64,000 bases of DNA from the NCBI GenBank assembly GCA_905198125.1, contig CAJKBH010000008.1, forward strand, positions 1 to 64,000, written 5' to 3'. This DNA is from an uncultured Porphyromonadaceae bacterium (GTDB taxonomy: Bacteria > Bacteroidota > Bacteroidia > Bacteroidales > Muribaculaceae). Each line of letters starts with the position of its first letter. Position 1 is the stretch's first letter. The notes under the pieces are model-generated. The model was not told the origin of the DNA and ran no database searches. It saw nothing but the letters and a program-made list of their open reading frames with translations. Made by a program: the position numbers and the translations under genes. Positions 47,688 through 56,445 of this stretch are shown one piece after another.

Positions 47688-49898
47688 ATGCATATAAAGA
47701 CTCTGCTGAGTTCGTTTTGCCTGCTGATTGCATCGCAGGCATTGGCTGTGACCATCAATGGACTGAATTACTCACTTTCTGGAACAGAAGCCACCGTAAC
47801 AGGTGCTGCCGACAAGAACAGCACCAAAATCGTAATACCCGCCACCGTAGAGTACAAGGGGAAAACATATAACGTCACCGTTATCGGCAAAAACGCATTC
47901 CTCACCTGCACCAAACTGGAGGATCTCGTGATTGAGGACAGCGACACCCCGATAGCGGGCGTGTGGTATACCAATAGCAGCGGCTGGCTGGTGCAAAGCA
48001 TCCCGTTCCAGAATTCACCTCTGAAAAATATATATCTTGGACGGAACACGTCGGTACATATCAACGATAATATTTACGACAATCTTCCACTTAACAATGC
48101 CGGAAATCTTGTAAATGTAACTGTCGCCGGCGGCACGACCCAGATTAACACTCTGACCTTCAACTCCGTCGATATGGAATCCGTCACCATCGGAGGCTCA
48201 GTCGAGAACGTCTATACCAAAACGTTCACGGGTCAGAAAAACTTGAGGAAAGTAGTGTTAAGTTCCGGAACCTCCGCAATTAATTTTGTGGATGGTGACG
48301 CTTTCCCGGATTCTCCTCTCGACAGTGTGATTGTACATCGGGCTACATTTCTGGCATCACCCACTTCGAATGCAAAAGGATTCTATAATAACAAGAATGT
48401 CAAAAACGTAATCTGCGGGATGCCGTCCATAGCGAAATACCAATTCTATTGCCCGAATATCGAAACACTTAGGATATTGCCCACATGTACGGAGGTTGCA
48501 ACCCAGACCGCCGGACCCTGGACCCTGAAGAAGCTCTTCATTGACGATAGCGATCAGGAGTTAACAATGGACATGTCCACTAATGGCAACGTGTTGGATA
48601 GCATTTATATAGGGCGATCTGTACCGGGAATCAATCGAAAGTATTTGTCAAAAAAACTGGAAACAGGTCCCTTGTTGGTCAATATTCCCAATTATTTATG
48701 TAGCGGCCATTCCGAAATAGAATCGGTTACGCTCCATAAGAATGTCCGGACTTTAGGAGAGAGAGCCTTTTATGACTGTAAAAACCTGACCACTATCCAT
48801 TTGCCGGATGGCATAACAACAATAGGAAAAGAGGCTTTCTGCGGTTGTGCCGAACTGACCTCCATAAATATTCCTTCAAGCCTGGAAGCAATCCCGGAGG
48901 CAATGCTGAAGAATTGCAAGAAATTAAACGGGGTCCTGACAATCCCGGAACATATCAAGAAGATAGGAGATTATGCTTTTGAAAGTTGCGGATATCAAAA
49001 GCTGATAGTCACGGATAGCCCGGATCCTCTTGAGTTCGGTTCGGGGTCACCTCTTTACGGAACTAATCTGGAATATCTGTATATGGGCAGACAACCGGCA
49101 AGAACGGAAAGGGGATCCTATTTGCTTTCGGGCAACATTGACACTCTGGAACTTGGGTCAAATGTCACATCGATAATATCGAATTTCGGAATAGGGAACG
49201 GAAATACAAAACATCTGATACTGTCTGAAAACATAAAGACTCTGACACATTCTATGTTCACATCCTGCTCTAAGCTGGAAACGATAAGATGCAAATCGGA
49301 AATTCCGGCTTCCACGGTCGGAAAGGATGACCCCTCCATATCATCAGACAATTACAAAAATGTAATCGTTACCGTACCCGTTGGAACTAAGAAAACATAT
49401 CAGGCAGACATAATATGGGGCAAATTCAAACATATCCGAAGTGACGAATACATTGTCAGAGTCAGATATAATTCCGATGGCGGGACTGTCACGCTTAACG
49501 GACAGGACTTAGAAGAATTGCGTCTTGCAGAAGGGGAGCCGCTTAAGGTCGAGGCTATACCGGCCGGAGGTTATGTTCTGGATTCATTCATGGTTGACGG
49601 CAATAAGGTTGATACGGACGATTCTACATACGAGATTCCGGAAATCGATAATGACACGGACATCGATGTCGCGTTCATTCCTGACGCCAACACCGGAATA
49701 AAACATGAATCATGCGACAGGATAAAGATAAGCGTATCGTCCGGAACTCTTAAAGTGGACGCAGGAGAGACCGACTGCATGTTGTTCGACATAAACGGCA
49801 ATGAGGTCTACCGCGGTTCAGGCTCGTTCTCGGTTATTTTACAACAAGGCGTATATATCATCAAGACTCGGAATGACAGTCTGAAAGTCATAATCTAA
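47688..49898 (+). CDS. Secreted BspA-like leucine-rich repeat protein with C-terminal tail
   Basis: 736 residues. Signal peptide MHIKTLLSSFCLLIASQALA. Residues about 25-600 hold irregular LRR_5 (BspA/TpLRR) repeats, clearest at LGERAFYDCKNLTTIHLPDG and IGKEAFCGCAELTSINIPSS. A beta domain (YNSDGGTVTLNG) resembles a bacterial surface repeat. The C-terminal tail (LFDINGNEVYRG...QGVYIIK) is of the secretion-tail type. BspA-like proteins are surface adhesins. It is 42 bp downstream of RNA copy A and visibly AT-richer than housekeeping neighbours. Confidence 0.85.
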   Translation: MHIKTLLSSFCLLIASQALAVTINGLNYSLSGTEATVTGAADKNSTKIVIPATVEYKGKTYNVTVIGKNAFLTCTKLEDLVIEDSDTPIAGVWYTNSSGWLVQSIPFQNSPLKNIYLGRNTSVHINDNIYDNLPLNNAGNLVNVTVAGGTTQINTLTFNSVDMESVTIGGSVENVYTKTFTGQKNLRKVVLSSGTSAINFVDGDAFPDSPLDSVIVHRATFLASPTSNAKGFYNNKNVKNVICGMPSIAKYQFYCPNIETLRILPTCTEVATQTAGPWTLKKLFIDDSDQELTMDMSTNGNVLDSIYIGRSVPGINRKYLSKKLETGPLLVNIPNYLCSGHSEIESVTLHKNVRTLGERAFYDCKNLTTIHLPDGITTIGKEAFCGCAELTSINIPSSLEAIPEAMLKNCKKLNGVLTIPEHIKKIGDYAFESCGYQKLIVTDSPDPLEFGSGSPLYGTNLEYLYMGRQPARTERGSYLLSGNIDTLELGSNVTSIISNFGIGNGNTKHLILSENIKTLTHSMFTSCSKLETIRCKSEIPASTVGKDDPSISSDNYKNVIVTVPVGTKKTYQADIIWGKFKHIRSDEYIVRVRYNSDGGTVTLNGQDLEELRLAEGEPLKVEAIPAGGYVLDSFMVDGNKVDTDDSTYEIPEIDNDTDIDVAFIPDANTGIKHESCDRIKISVSSGTLKVDAGETDCMLFDINGNEVYRGSGSFSVILQQGVYIIKTRNDSLKVII

Positions 49899-49928
49899 AT
49901 AGCCTCAATACACAACATAACAACTAAA

Positions 49929-50408
49929 ATGAAAACCAGATTTAATACCTTTATGGCGGGAATCGGGCTGTCAATCCTATTGGCATTCGTGCCGATTACT
50001 GCCGCAGCCGGCTCCGGAAGACTTGCAATTACTACAACCGACGAGAAAGTGACGTATTTTGAGTTGGCATCTTCCCCTCAGATTACATTTACCGCCAACG
50101 AAATGGCAGTAGTGACAGAAAGCGGGGGCGAAATCAGATTTTCGCTGGCGAATCTGAAAAACTATGTATTCGAAAACGCCGAATCTGGCCTGTCAGATAT
50201 TGGCGTCGATAACGGGCAGGTCAGGATATCGGTAGTGGGACGGACGCTGACATCTTCAGCAAGCGATGTCAACATATATTCCTTGACAGGGCATCGGGTA
50301 TTGACATCGACCGCCTCGGCAGGAACGCCTGTTTCACTTGAATCCCTGCTTCCCGGGGTATATGTGGTCAACACGGGTGGGTCATCCTTTAAAATCGCGC
50401 TGAAATGA
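49929..50408 (+). CDS. Small secreted protein with C-terminal tail
   Basis: 159 residues. Signal peptide (about 1-27, IGLSILLAFVPITAAA), then a short domain with IRFSLANLKNYVFENAESG, then a tail (VNIYSLTGHRVL...PGVYVVNTGG). The tail takes up about a third of the protein. Its stop codon overlaps the next start (ATGA), so translation is coupled with the 650-residue protein. No known domain beyond the tail. Confidence 0.75.
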   Translation: MKTRFNTFMAGIGLSILLAFVPITAAAGSGRLAITTTDEKVTYFELASSPQITFTANEMAVVTESGGEIRFSLANLKNYVFENAESGLSDIGVDNGQVRISVVGRTLTSSASDVNIYSLTGHRVLTSTASAGTPVSLESLLPGVYVVNTGGSSFKIALK

Positions 50409-52357
50409 AACAGATACACCTCATATTGCTTACGTTATGCATCTTTCTCTGCACTGATGCAACGGCCAATCCACTATATATTTATAGTTCGAGCCGTGGA
50501 GTGATTGCCTTGAACACCAATGAGATCGATTCCATCAATTATATCCCGGCAACCGAAGATTCCCCGGCGTTACAGGAGTTTTTCACTGCGGACAATTCCT
50601 ATTCCATTCCGGTGGAAGAAATTGACTCGGTTGGATTCAGGACACCGGCAAACGAGATGGTTCCCGATGTAGACCGGACGTCGGACCTTTCCGATTACGT
50701 GGTATCTGCCGACATGCTGACATTATATCTTGACAGAAAGACCCCTGTTGACGTGTTGCCCGGAATAGGACAGACTATTTTCGTGGCGGCCGATAGTGTC
50801 AAAATGACTTTACCGTTCGCAGGACGCGTAAATTCGGTCAATAATGTTGAAAACGCGATAGCCGTGGAATGCGATCCCGTGGAACTGACCGAGATATTCA
50901 AGACCTATTATGGAGTCTCCGGAGACGATGATACCCCTTACTTCGGTCCGGACCGGGAACGCAGATCTACTTACCACCGAGGATCCGGTGTTTTCACTCC
51001 GAGTCCTATCTCCCTTAACTGGGTGAATCAGGGATTGACATACGAGTTCAACGATGATTCACCTTTCAGCCTTGGCGGGTATGCAGGATGGACTACAACG
51101 ATCTCACCTAAGTTCAGATACAGTGGTTATACAATCATTACTCCGTATCATGGTGTCAATGTCGGCGTCACCGTTATTTCCGATGTGGATTTTGAGGACG
51201 TCATAAAGTTTAATGGTTCTATCCAATTCGGTAACGACCTGAAATTGTTCGGTGCAAAAAAGTCAATTCCCAATGCTCTTATCGATTTATATTTTGAAAT
51301 AGGAATCACGGGATCGGTTTCTGCTTCCGTGGCGATGGACCATACTTTTGTCAACAATTATCGCCATGTATTTCATTTTGACTGGTCCAGCAAGGATAAA
51401 AGCAGCACAGTGAATCCAGTATGTTCGTTGATGAAAACAGGCGAAAGCAATAAGGGTCGCTGGGCTATTGACGGAAGTGTTTCCGGCGGAGTCTACGTTG
51501 AACTGGGAGTTGCGTTTATCTGCACGTCAAGTCTTGATATATGCAAGGCAGACGTCCGGTTTGAAAAAGGTTTACAGGCTCAGGGAAACTGGGTACCTTC
51601 TATCAGTGAATCCAAGGATGCCATGAATTCCTCCGATTATTACCACCGCGTAGAGAATTGTAAGGTACAAAAGGGAATATACACATCCGGAGCGGCTGAA
51701 ATTCATCTGTTCGGATGGAGTAAAAAGTATGACAAGCTCTTTTTTGAGCAGGCCAATACATTCGAACCATTCGAGGAGACCGCTTTTGTACCCAAATTCT
51801 CAAATGTAAAAGCTGAAAAATCCGGCTCTATGGCTAATGCTACCGCCACGGTCTCAGGGTCAACATACCCATGTGGTGTCGGGATGGCAATAACCAACAA
51901 TAATGACAAGTCGGTTAAAACCGATTACAATTTTCAAGATTATGTAGGGCCATCCTCAACCTTATCCGCTAATTTTACCGGACTGCCGGAATGGGGTAAT
52001 TTCAAGGTCCGTCCTGTGGTAAATTCAATGGGTGTGGAAATGGTGGCGGACCCGGTCTTTGACATTGTTGAAATCCCCATTTTCGGAACTTACACATGTA
52101 TCTGGAACACGACACCGCCGAATGCCAAGTTGCTGTCTATGGTATTGTATGAAGACTATACGTTATCCCAGACATACTATTATGCCAATAGAGGCGAAAC
52201 AGTGACGTATGACTCTTATTTTGCCTGGGAAGATGATTATTTAATCATCTATAAGGATAATGGAGACACACAGATATGGCATATCGATGAATTGACGGAA
52301 CGATCATTGGTAATCAGTCAATCCGACGGATTTACATACAATCTGAGGCGTCAATAA
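50405..52357 (+). CDS. Large secreted protein of unknown function in the BspA-like operon
   Basis: 650 residues. The signal peptide (MKQIHLILLTLCIFLCTDATA) is followed by a short repeat-like pair (IALNTNEIDSINYIP, SYSIPVEEIDSVGF) similar to the start of the preceding protein. A long beta-rich body rich in Tyr, Gly and Ser follows, with no catalytic motif recognised. It lacks the C-terminal tail of its neighbours. Last gene of the three-gene cluster; an outer-surface or secreted partner of the BspA-like protein is an inference. Confidence 0.72.
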   Translation: MKQIHLILLTLCIFLCTDATANPLYIYSSSRGVIALNTNEIDSINYIPATEDSPALQEFFTADNSYSIPVEEIDSVGFRTPANEMVPDVDRTSDLSDYVVSADMLTLYLDRKTPVDVLPGIGQTIFVAADSVKMTLPFAGRVNSVNNVENAIAVECDPVELTEIFKTYYGVSGDDDTPYFGPDRERRSTYHRGSGVFTPSPISLNWVNQGLTYEFNDDSPFSLGGYAGWTTTISPKFRYSGYTIITPYHGVNVGVTVISDVDFEDVIKFNGSIQFGNDLKLFGAKKSIPNALIDLYFEIGITGSVSASVAMDHTFVNNYRHVFHFDWSSKDKSSTVNPVCSLMKTGESNKGRWAIDGSVSGGVYVELGVAFICTSSLDICKADVRFEKGLQAQGNWVPSISESKDAMNSSDYYHRVENCKVQKGIYTSGAAEIHLFGWSKKYDKLFFEQANTFEPFEETAFVPKFSNVKAEKSGSMANATATVSGSTYPCGVGMAITNNNDKSVKTDYNFQDYVGPSSTLSANFTGLPEWGNFKVRPVVNSMGVEMVADPVFDIVEIPIFGTYTCIWNTTPPNAKLLSMVLYEDYTLSQTYYYANRGETVTYDSYFAWEDDYLIIYKDNGDTQIWHIDELTERSLVISQSDGFTYNLRRQ

Positions 52358-52414
52358 TATAGATTTTCATATATAATAAAAGCGGACTTATATAAAACCT
52401 ACCTATATAAAAAA

Positions 52415-52450
52415 GCGGGCCGGCATCGGATGATGTCGGCCCGGTTTTAT
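52415..52450. terminator. Bidirectional terminator between the BspA-like operon and pnp
   Basis: AAAA, stem CGGGCCG (52416-52422) / CGGCCCG (52437-52443) extended by GCAT/ATGT, then TTTTAT. Confidence 0.8.
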
Positions 52451-52468
52451 GGGGTTGCGGGGAGGGGG

Positions 52469-54793
52469 TTAATCCTCGTTGTTGTTCTTGTCGCGGGGTG
52501 TGAAGGTGCGCTGGGGACGGGGTCCGCGGTCGTTGCGGGGTCCACGGTCACCACGGTCGCCGCGGGGTGCGCGGTCGCCGTTGCGCTGCGGGCGGGGTCC
52601 GCGGTCGCCGCCTTCGCGACGGGGACGTGCCTCGCGCTCAACATAACCTTCGGGCTTCGGAGTCAGTACGCGGGTCGACAGACGGTATTTGCCGGTCTTC
52701 TTGTCGATCTCTATCAGCTTCACCTGGATCTTGTCGCCTTCCTTCAGGCCGCTGTTCTCCATCGAGTCAAGACGGTCCCACGAAATCTCGGAGATATGCA
52801 GCAGTCCGTCGCGGCCGGGCATAAACTCAACGAACGCTCCGAAGTCGAGGATGGAACGTACGGTTCCGTCGTAAACCTCGCCCTCCTCGGGCTGTGCCAC
52901 GATGGCCTTGATCTTGGCAAGGGCGGCGTCGATGCTGGCCTTGTCCTTCGAGGCAATCTCCACATGGCCCAGGCCGGTGTTCTCGTCCTCGTCGATGCTG
53001 ATGGTGGTGCCGGTCTCCTCCTGGATGCCCTGGATCACCTTACCCTGCGGGCCGATAACGGCACCGATCATCTCCTTCGGTATATCCAGAGTGACCAGAC
53101 GCGGTACGTGAGGCTTGTAGTCCTCGCGGGCCTCGGGGATGGTGTCGTGGATTATGTTGAGGATGTGCATACGGCCGTCGCGTGCCTGGTTCAGTGCCTT
53201 CTCCAGCACCTCGTAGCTCAGTCCGTCGCACTTGATATCCATCTGGGTGGCGGTGATACCCTTCTCGGTGCCGGTCACCTTGAAGTCCATGTCGCCGAGG
53301 TGGTCCTCGTCACCGAGGATGTCGCTCAGGATGGCATACTTCACGTTGCCGGGATCGGAGATCAGACCCATCGCCACGCCGGCTACGGGACGCTTCATCT
53401 TGACGCCGGCGTCGAGCAGCGACAGCGTGCCGCCGCACACGGTGGCCATTGACGAGCTGCCGTTAGACTCCAGGATATCGCTGACGATGCGGCATGTGTA
53501 GGGGAAGTTGTCGGGGAACATGCGCTTCAGGGCGCGGTGTGCCAGGTTGCCGTGACCTATCTCACGACGTCCCACGCCACGCTGTGCCTTGGCCTCGCCT
53601 GTGGAGAAGGGCGGGAAGTTATAGTGCAGCAGGAAACGCTCCTTGCTCTGGTCCAGCACATTGTCCACAATCTTCTCGTCGAGCGTGGTGCCGAGGGTGG
53701 TCGTCACCAGGGCCTGGGTCTCGCCACGGGTGAAGATGGCGGCTCCGTGAGGGCCGGGCAGATAGTCCACTTCGCACCAGATGGGACGGATCTCGTCGGT
53801 CTTGCGGCCGTCGAGACGGATGCCCTCGTCCAGCACGCAGCGGCGCATTGCCTCCTTCTCCACGTCGTGGTAGTAACGCTTCACCATTGCGATGCGCTGA
53901 TCCTCGTTGTAGAGGGCCAGCTGCTCCTCGGTCATCTCGGGGAGGTTGGCGATGTACTCGTCGCGGATGGCGTCGAACGAGTCCATGCGCCAGTGCTTGT
54001 CGGCGCTGCCTGTCTTGGCGATGGCGTATGCCTTGTCGTAGCACTTCTCGCGAACGTCGGCGCGCAGTGCCTCGTCGTTTATTTCGTGGTTGTATTCGCG
54101 CTTGGTCTCCTTGCCGGCCTCTTTCTCCAGCTCCATCACCACCTTGCACTGCTTCTTGATCTCCTCGTGAGCCACCTTCAGCGCTTCGAGCAGCTCGGCC
54201 TCGCTGGCCTCGTCAAGCTCGCCCTCCACCATCATGATGTTGTCGTAGGTGGCGCCCACCATCAGCTCGATGTCTGACTTGGCTATCTGGTCGAATGTGG
54301 GATCAATCACCCATTCGCCGTCAACGCGGGCCACACGCACCTCGGAGATAGGGCCGTTGAAGGGGATGTCGCTCACAGCCAGGGCTGCCGATGCGGCCAG
54401 ACCTGCCAGTGCGTCGGGAGCGTCGTTCTCGTCGGCCGAGAACAGCGTCACGTTCACAAACGTCTCTGCATGATAGTTGTCGGGGAAAAGAGGACGCAGC
54501 ACGCGGTCTACAAGACGGGAAGTCAGAATCTCGTAGTCGTTGCTACGGCCTTCCCTCTTAAGGAATCCACCGGGATAACGTCCGATGGATGCGTATTTTT
54601 CTTTGTACTCTACAGTCAGGGGCATGAAGTCCACGCCCTCGCCGGCCTCGCGGGCCGAACATACGGTTGCAAGCAACATCGTGTTGCCCATGCGCAACTC
54701 TACAGCACCGTCGGCCTGCTTGGCCAGCTTCCCGGTCTCCAGCGTGATCTCACGTCCGTCGGGCAGCTTGATGCTCTTCTTGATTGGATTCAT
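52469..54793 (-). CDS. pnp: Polynucleotide phosphorylase
   Basis: 774 residues. Two RNase PH domains (about 1-240 and 320-560) with the phosphate-binding [15 protein letters not shown] loop, a KH domain ([20 protein letters not shown], about 575-635) and an S1 domain ([20 protein letters not shown], about 640-710). A low-complexity Arg/Gly/Asp tail ([15 protein letters not shown]) follows, probably RNA-binding. It degrades RNA 3'-5' using phosphate. Own promoter and terminator. Confidence 0.96.
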   Translation of the reverse strand: MNPIKKSIKLPDGREITLETGKLAKQADGAVELRMGNTMLLATVCSAREAGEGVDFMPLTVEYKEKYASIGRYPGGFLKREGRSNDYEILTSRLVDRVLRPLFPDNYHAETFVNVTLFSADENDAPDALAGLAASAALAVSDIPFNGPISEVRVARVDGEWVIDPTFDQIAKSDIELMVGATYDNIMMVEGELDEASEAELLEALKVAHEEIKKQCKVVMELEKEAGKETKREYNHEINDEALRADVREKCYDKAYAIAKTGSADKHWRMDSFDAIRDEYIANLPEMTEEQLALYNEDQRIAMVKRYYHDVEKEAMRRCVLDEGIRLDGRKTDEIRPIWCEVDYLPGPHGAAIFTRGETQALVTTTLGTTLDEKIVDNVLDQSKERFLLHYNFPPFSTGEAKAQRGVGRREIGHGNLAHRALKRMFPDNFPYTCRIVSDILESNGSSSMATVCGGTLSLLDAGVKMKRPVAGVAMGLISDPGNVKYAILSDILGDEDHLGDMDFKVTGTEKGITATQMDIKCDGLSYEVLEKALNQARDGRMHILNIIHDTIPEAREDYKPHVPRLVTLDIPKEMIGAVIGPQGKVIQGIQEETGTTISIDEDENTGLGHVEIASKDKASIDAALAKIKAIVAQPEEGEVYDGTVRSILDFGAFVEFMPGRDGLLHISEISWDRLDSMENSGLKEGDKIQVKLIEIDKKTGKYRLSTRVLTPKPEGYVEREARPRREGGDRGPRPQRNGDRAPRGDRGDRGPRNDRGPRPQRTFTPRDKNNNED

Positions 54794-54911
54794 AAATCTT
54801 TATTGTTTCGCTATTCGTTAATCTCGTCGGAACACTACGCGGCAAGTCCGCGTTAGTTCGTTGAATCTTACACATTTCGTGCCAACCTGCTACATTTTGT
54901 GCAAAACTCCG

Positions 54912-54943
54912 CAAAGTTAACAAAAATTCCTTATTTTCGCAAA
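54912..54943 (-). promoter_or_regulatory. Consensus pnp promoter
   Basis: Minus strand: TTTG at 54940-54943, 20 bp spacer, TAACTTTG at 54912-54919; leader about 110 nt, long enough for autoregulatory structure. Confidence 0.8.
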
Positions 54944-54944
54944 C

Positions 54945-54976
54945 TTTGGTTTTTTATCGGATTTATGCTAACTTTG
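54945..54976 (+). promoter_or_regulatory. Consensus promoter of the thioredoxin-fold lipoprotein gene
   Basis: TTTG at 54945-54948, 20 bp spacer, TAACTTTG at 54969-54976. Its -33 box is one base away from that of the divergent pnp promoter. Confidence 0.8.
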
Positions 54977-55015
54977 TGGTGACTAACCAAAATTGGCATT
55001 TATTCCCGAATAACA

Positions 55016-56101
55016 ATGAAAACAAGATACATCATGGCGGCCGCCGGCATTGCGTTGCTGATGACGGCGTGCGACAACAATCCGAAGTTCAAGGTAGAAG
55101 GCGAGGTTTACGGAGGCGAGGGCAAGACCCTGATTCTGGCCAAGCCGGACTTCGCGGGCCGGTGGACCGTGCTCGATTCGGTCCGAGTGGGCAAAAACGG
55201 TGACTTCTCGCTGAAATACGAGGCTCCGGCCAGCCCGGAGATCTACCGTCTGACCCTGGGCGAAAACTCCATTTACTTTCCCGTCGACTCAGTGGAGACC
55301 GTGCGCATCGAGACCAGCGCCGACAAATACGGCAACGACTTCAAGCTGTCGGGCACTCCGCAGGCCGAACGCCTCGACGCCTTCGAGAAGGAGGTGATGA
55401 AGTTCGCGGCTTCCTCCCAACAGGACGCCGAGGGCTTCAAGCGTCAGATTTATTCCAAATACATCATGGACAGCCAGGGTTCCATCCTGAGCTATTACGT
55501 GCTGACCAAGATAGTGGGCGACAAACCGCTGTTCGACGCCGCCGACCATGACGACGCCAAATATTACGCCGCCGTGGCCACCCAGTTCGAGCAGTACCGC
55601 CCGAACGACCCCCACGGCAAGATGGTGCGCGACGCCGCCCTGAACGCCCTGAAGCAGCGCAACACCGCCCAGGGCAAGCGCAAGGTGATAAGCGCGCCGG
55701 AACTCAAGGTGCTGGACATCGAGCTGCCGAACGAGAAGGAGCAGAACGTGAAGCTTTCGGACCTGGTGGGCAAAGGGAAGCCCGTGGTGGTGGTGTTCGC
55801 CATGATGAACATGGAGGAATCGCCGGCGTTCAACCGCGAGCTGGCGCAGATATATCAGCGCAAGGGGGGCGCGGTGCAGTTCTATCACATCAGCTTCGAC
55901 GCCGATCAGTACGCATGGCGCGAGGCCGCGCGCAACCTGCCCTGGATCACTGTGGTGGATCCCACCGGCGCCCACTCCAACTCCCTGCGCGACTACAACG
56001 TGGGCCAGCTCCCCGCGTTCTTCATCTATGACGCCGCCGGCGACCTGCGCGACCGTGCACAGACCCTCGACGAGCTGAACACGAAATTAGCATCCTATTG
56101 A
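55016..56101 (+). CDS. DUF4369 / thioredoxin-fold lipoprotein lacking the CxxC pair
   Basis: 361 residues. Lipobox at Cys19 (LLMTACDNN). An N-terminal DUF4369 domain (about 25-125) precedes a helical middle and an AhpC/TlpA-like thioredoxin fold (about 235-361) with LPNEKEQNVKLSDLVGKGKP. Where the family has WCxxC, this protein has VFAMMNMEESPAF, so no redox-active Cys pair. A structural or binding role rather than disulfide chemistry is likely. It is 2 bp before the SUI1-like gene and starts a three-gene transcript. Confidence 0.83.
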   Translation: MKTRYIMAAAGIALLMTACDNNPKFKVEGEVYGGEGKTLILAKPDFAGRWTVLDSVRVGKNGDFSLKYEAPASPEIYRLTLGENSIYFPVDSVETVRIETSADKYGNDFKLSGTPQAERLDAFEKEVMKFAASSQQDAEGFKRQIYSKYIMDSQGSILSYYVLTKIVGDKPLFDAADHDDAKYYAAVATQFEQYRPNDPHGKMVRDAALNALKQRNTAQGKRKVISAPELKVLDIELPNEKEQNVKLSDLVGKGKPVVVVFAMMNMEESPAFNRELAQIYQRKGGAVQFYHISFDADQYAWREAARNLPWITVVDPTGAHSNSLRDYNVGQLPAFFIYDAAGDLRDRAQTLDELNTKLASY

Positions 56102-56103
56102 TC

Positions 56104-56445
56104 ATGGACTGGAAAGACGCCTTGGGGTCACTGCTTCAGGAGGGCAACCTGCCTGAGGGAGAGCCGGACGCTCCCGAAACCGAAGCTATGCCTGCCGACT
56201 CAAAGACGGTGCAGAAATCTCCCGTGCATGTCCTGATAGAGAAAAAGGGACGTGCCGGAAAGACCGCAACCATCGTGGAGGGTTTCGACTGCCCGGACGA
56301 GACGCTGCAGGAAGTGGCGCGCCAACTGAAACGCCGGCTCGGCGTGGGCGGCTCCGCCCGTGGCGGCGAGATTCTGATTCAGGGCAATCTGCCGGCCAAG
56401 GTCAAGGAGGCCCTGACGGACATGGGATATAAAGTGAAAGGGTAA
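56104..56445 (+). CDS. SUI1/eIF1-like translation factor (YciH family)
   Basis: 113 residues from the ATG at 56104; a TTG at 56098 overlaps the upstream stop. A flexible acidic start (about 1-40) is followed by the SUI1 fold: VLIEKKGRAGKTATIVEGF, RQLKRRLGVGGSARGGEI and LIQGNLPAKVKEALTDMGY. Family members can affect start-site selection. Its stop overlaps the next start (TAATG). Confidence 0.88.
   Translation: MDWKDALGSLLQEGNLPEGEPDAPETEAMPADSKTVQKSPVHVLIEKKGRAGKTATIVEGFDCPDETLQEVARQLKRRLGVGGSARGGEILIQGNLPAKVKEALTDMGYKVKG

Noticed and set aside
47341..47690. RNA copies as CRISPR tracrRNA, retron msr-msd, tmRNA or RNase P RNA
   Set aside because: No cas, reverse transcriptase or repeat array is nearby, and the signature segments of tmRNA and RNase P RNA are absent.
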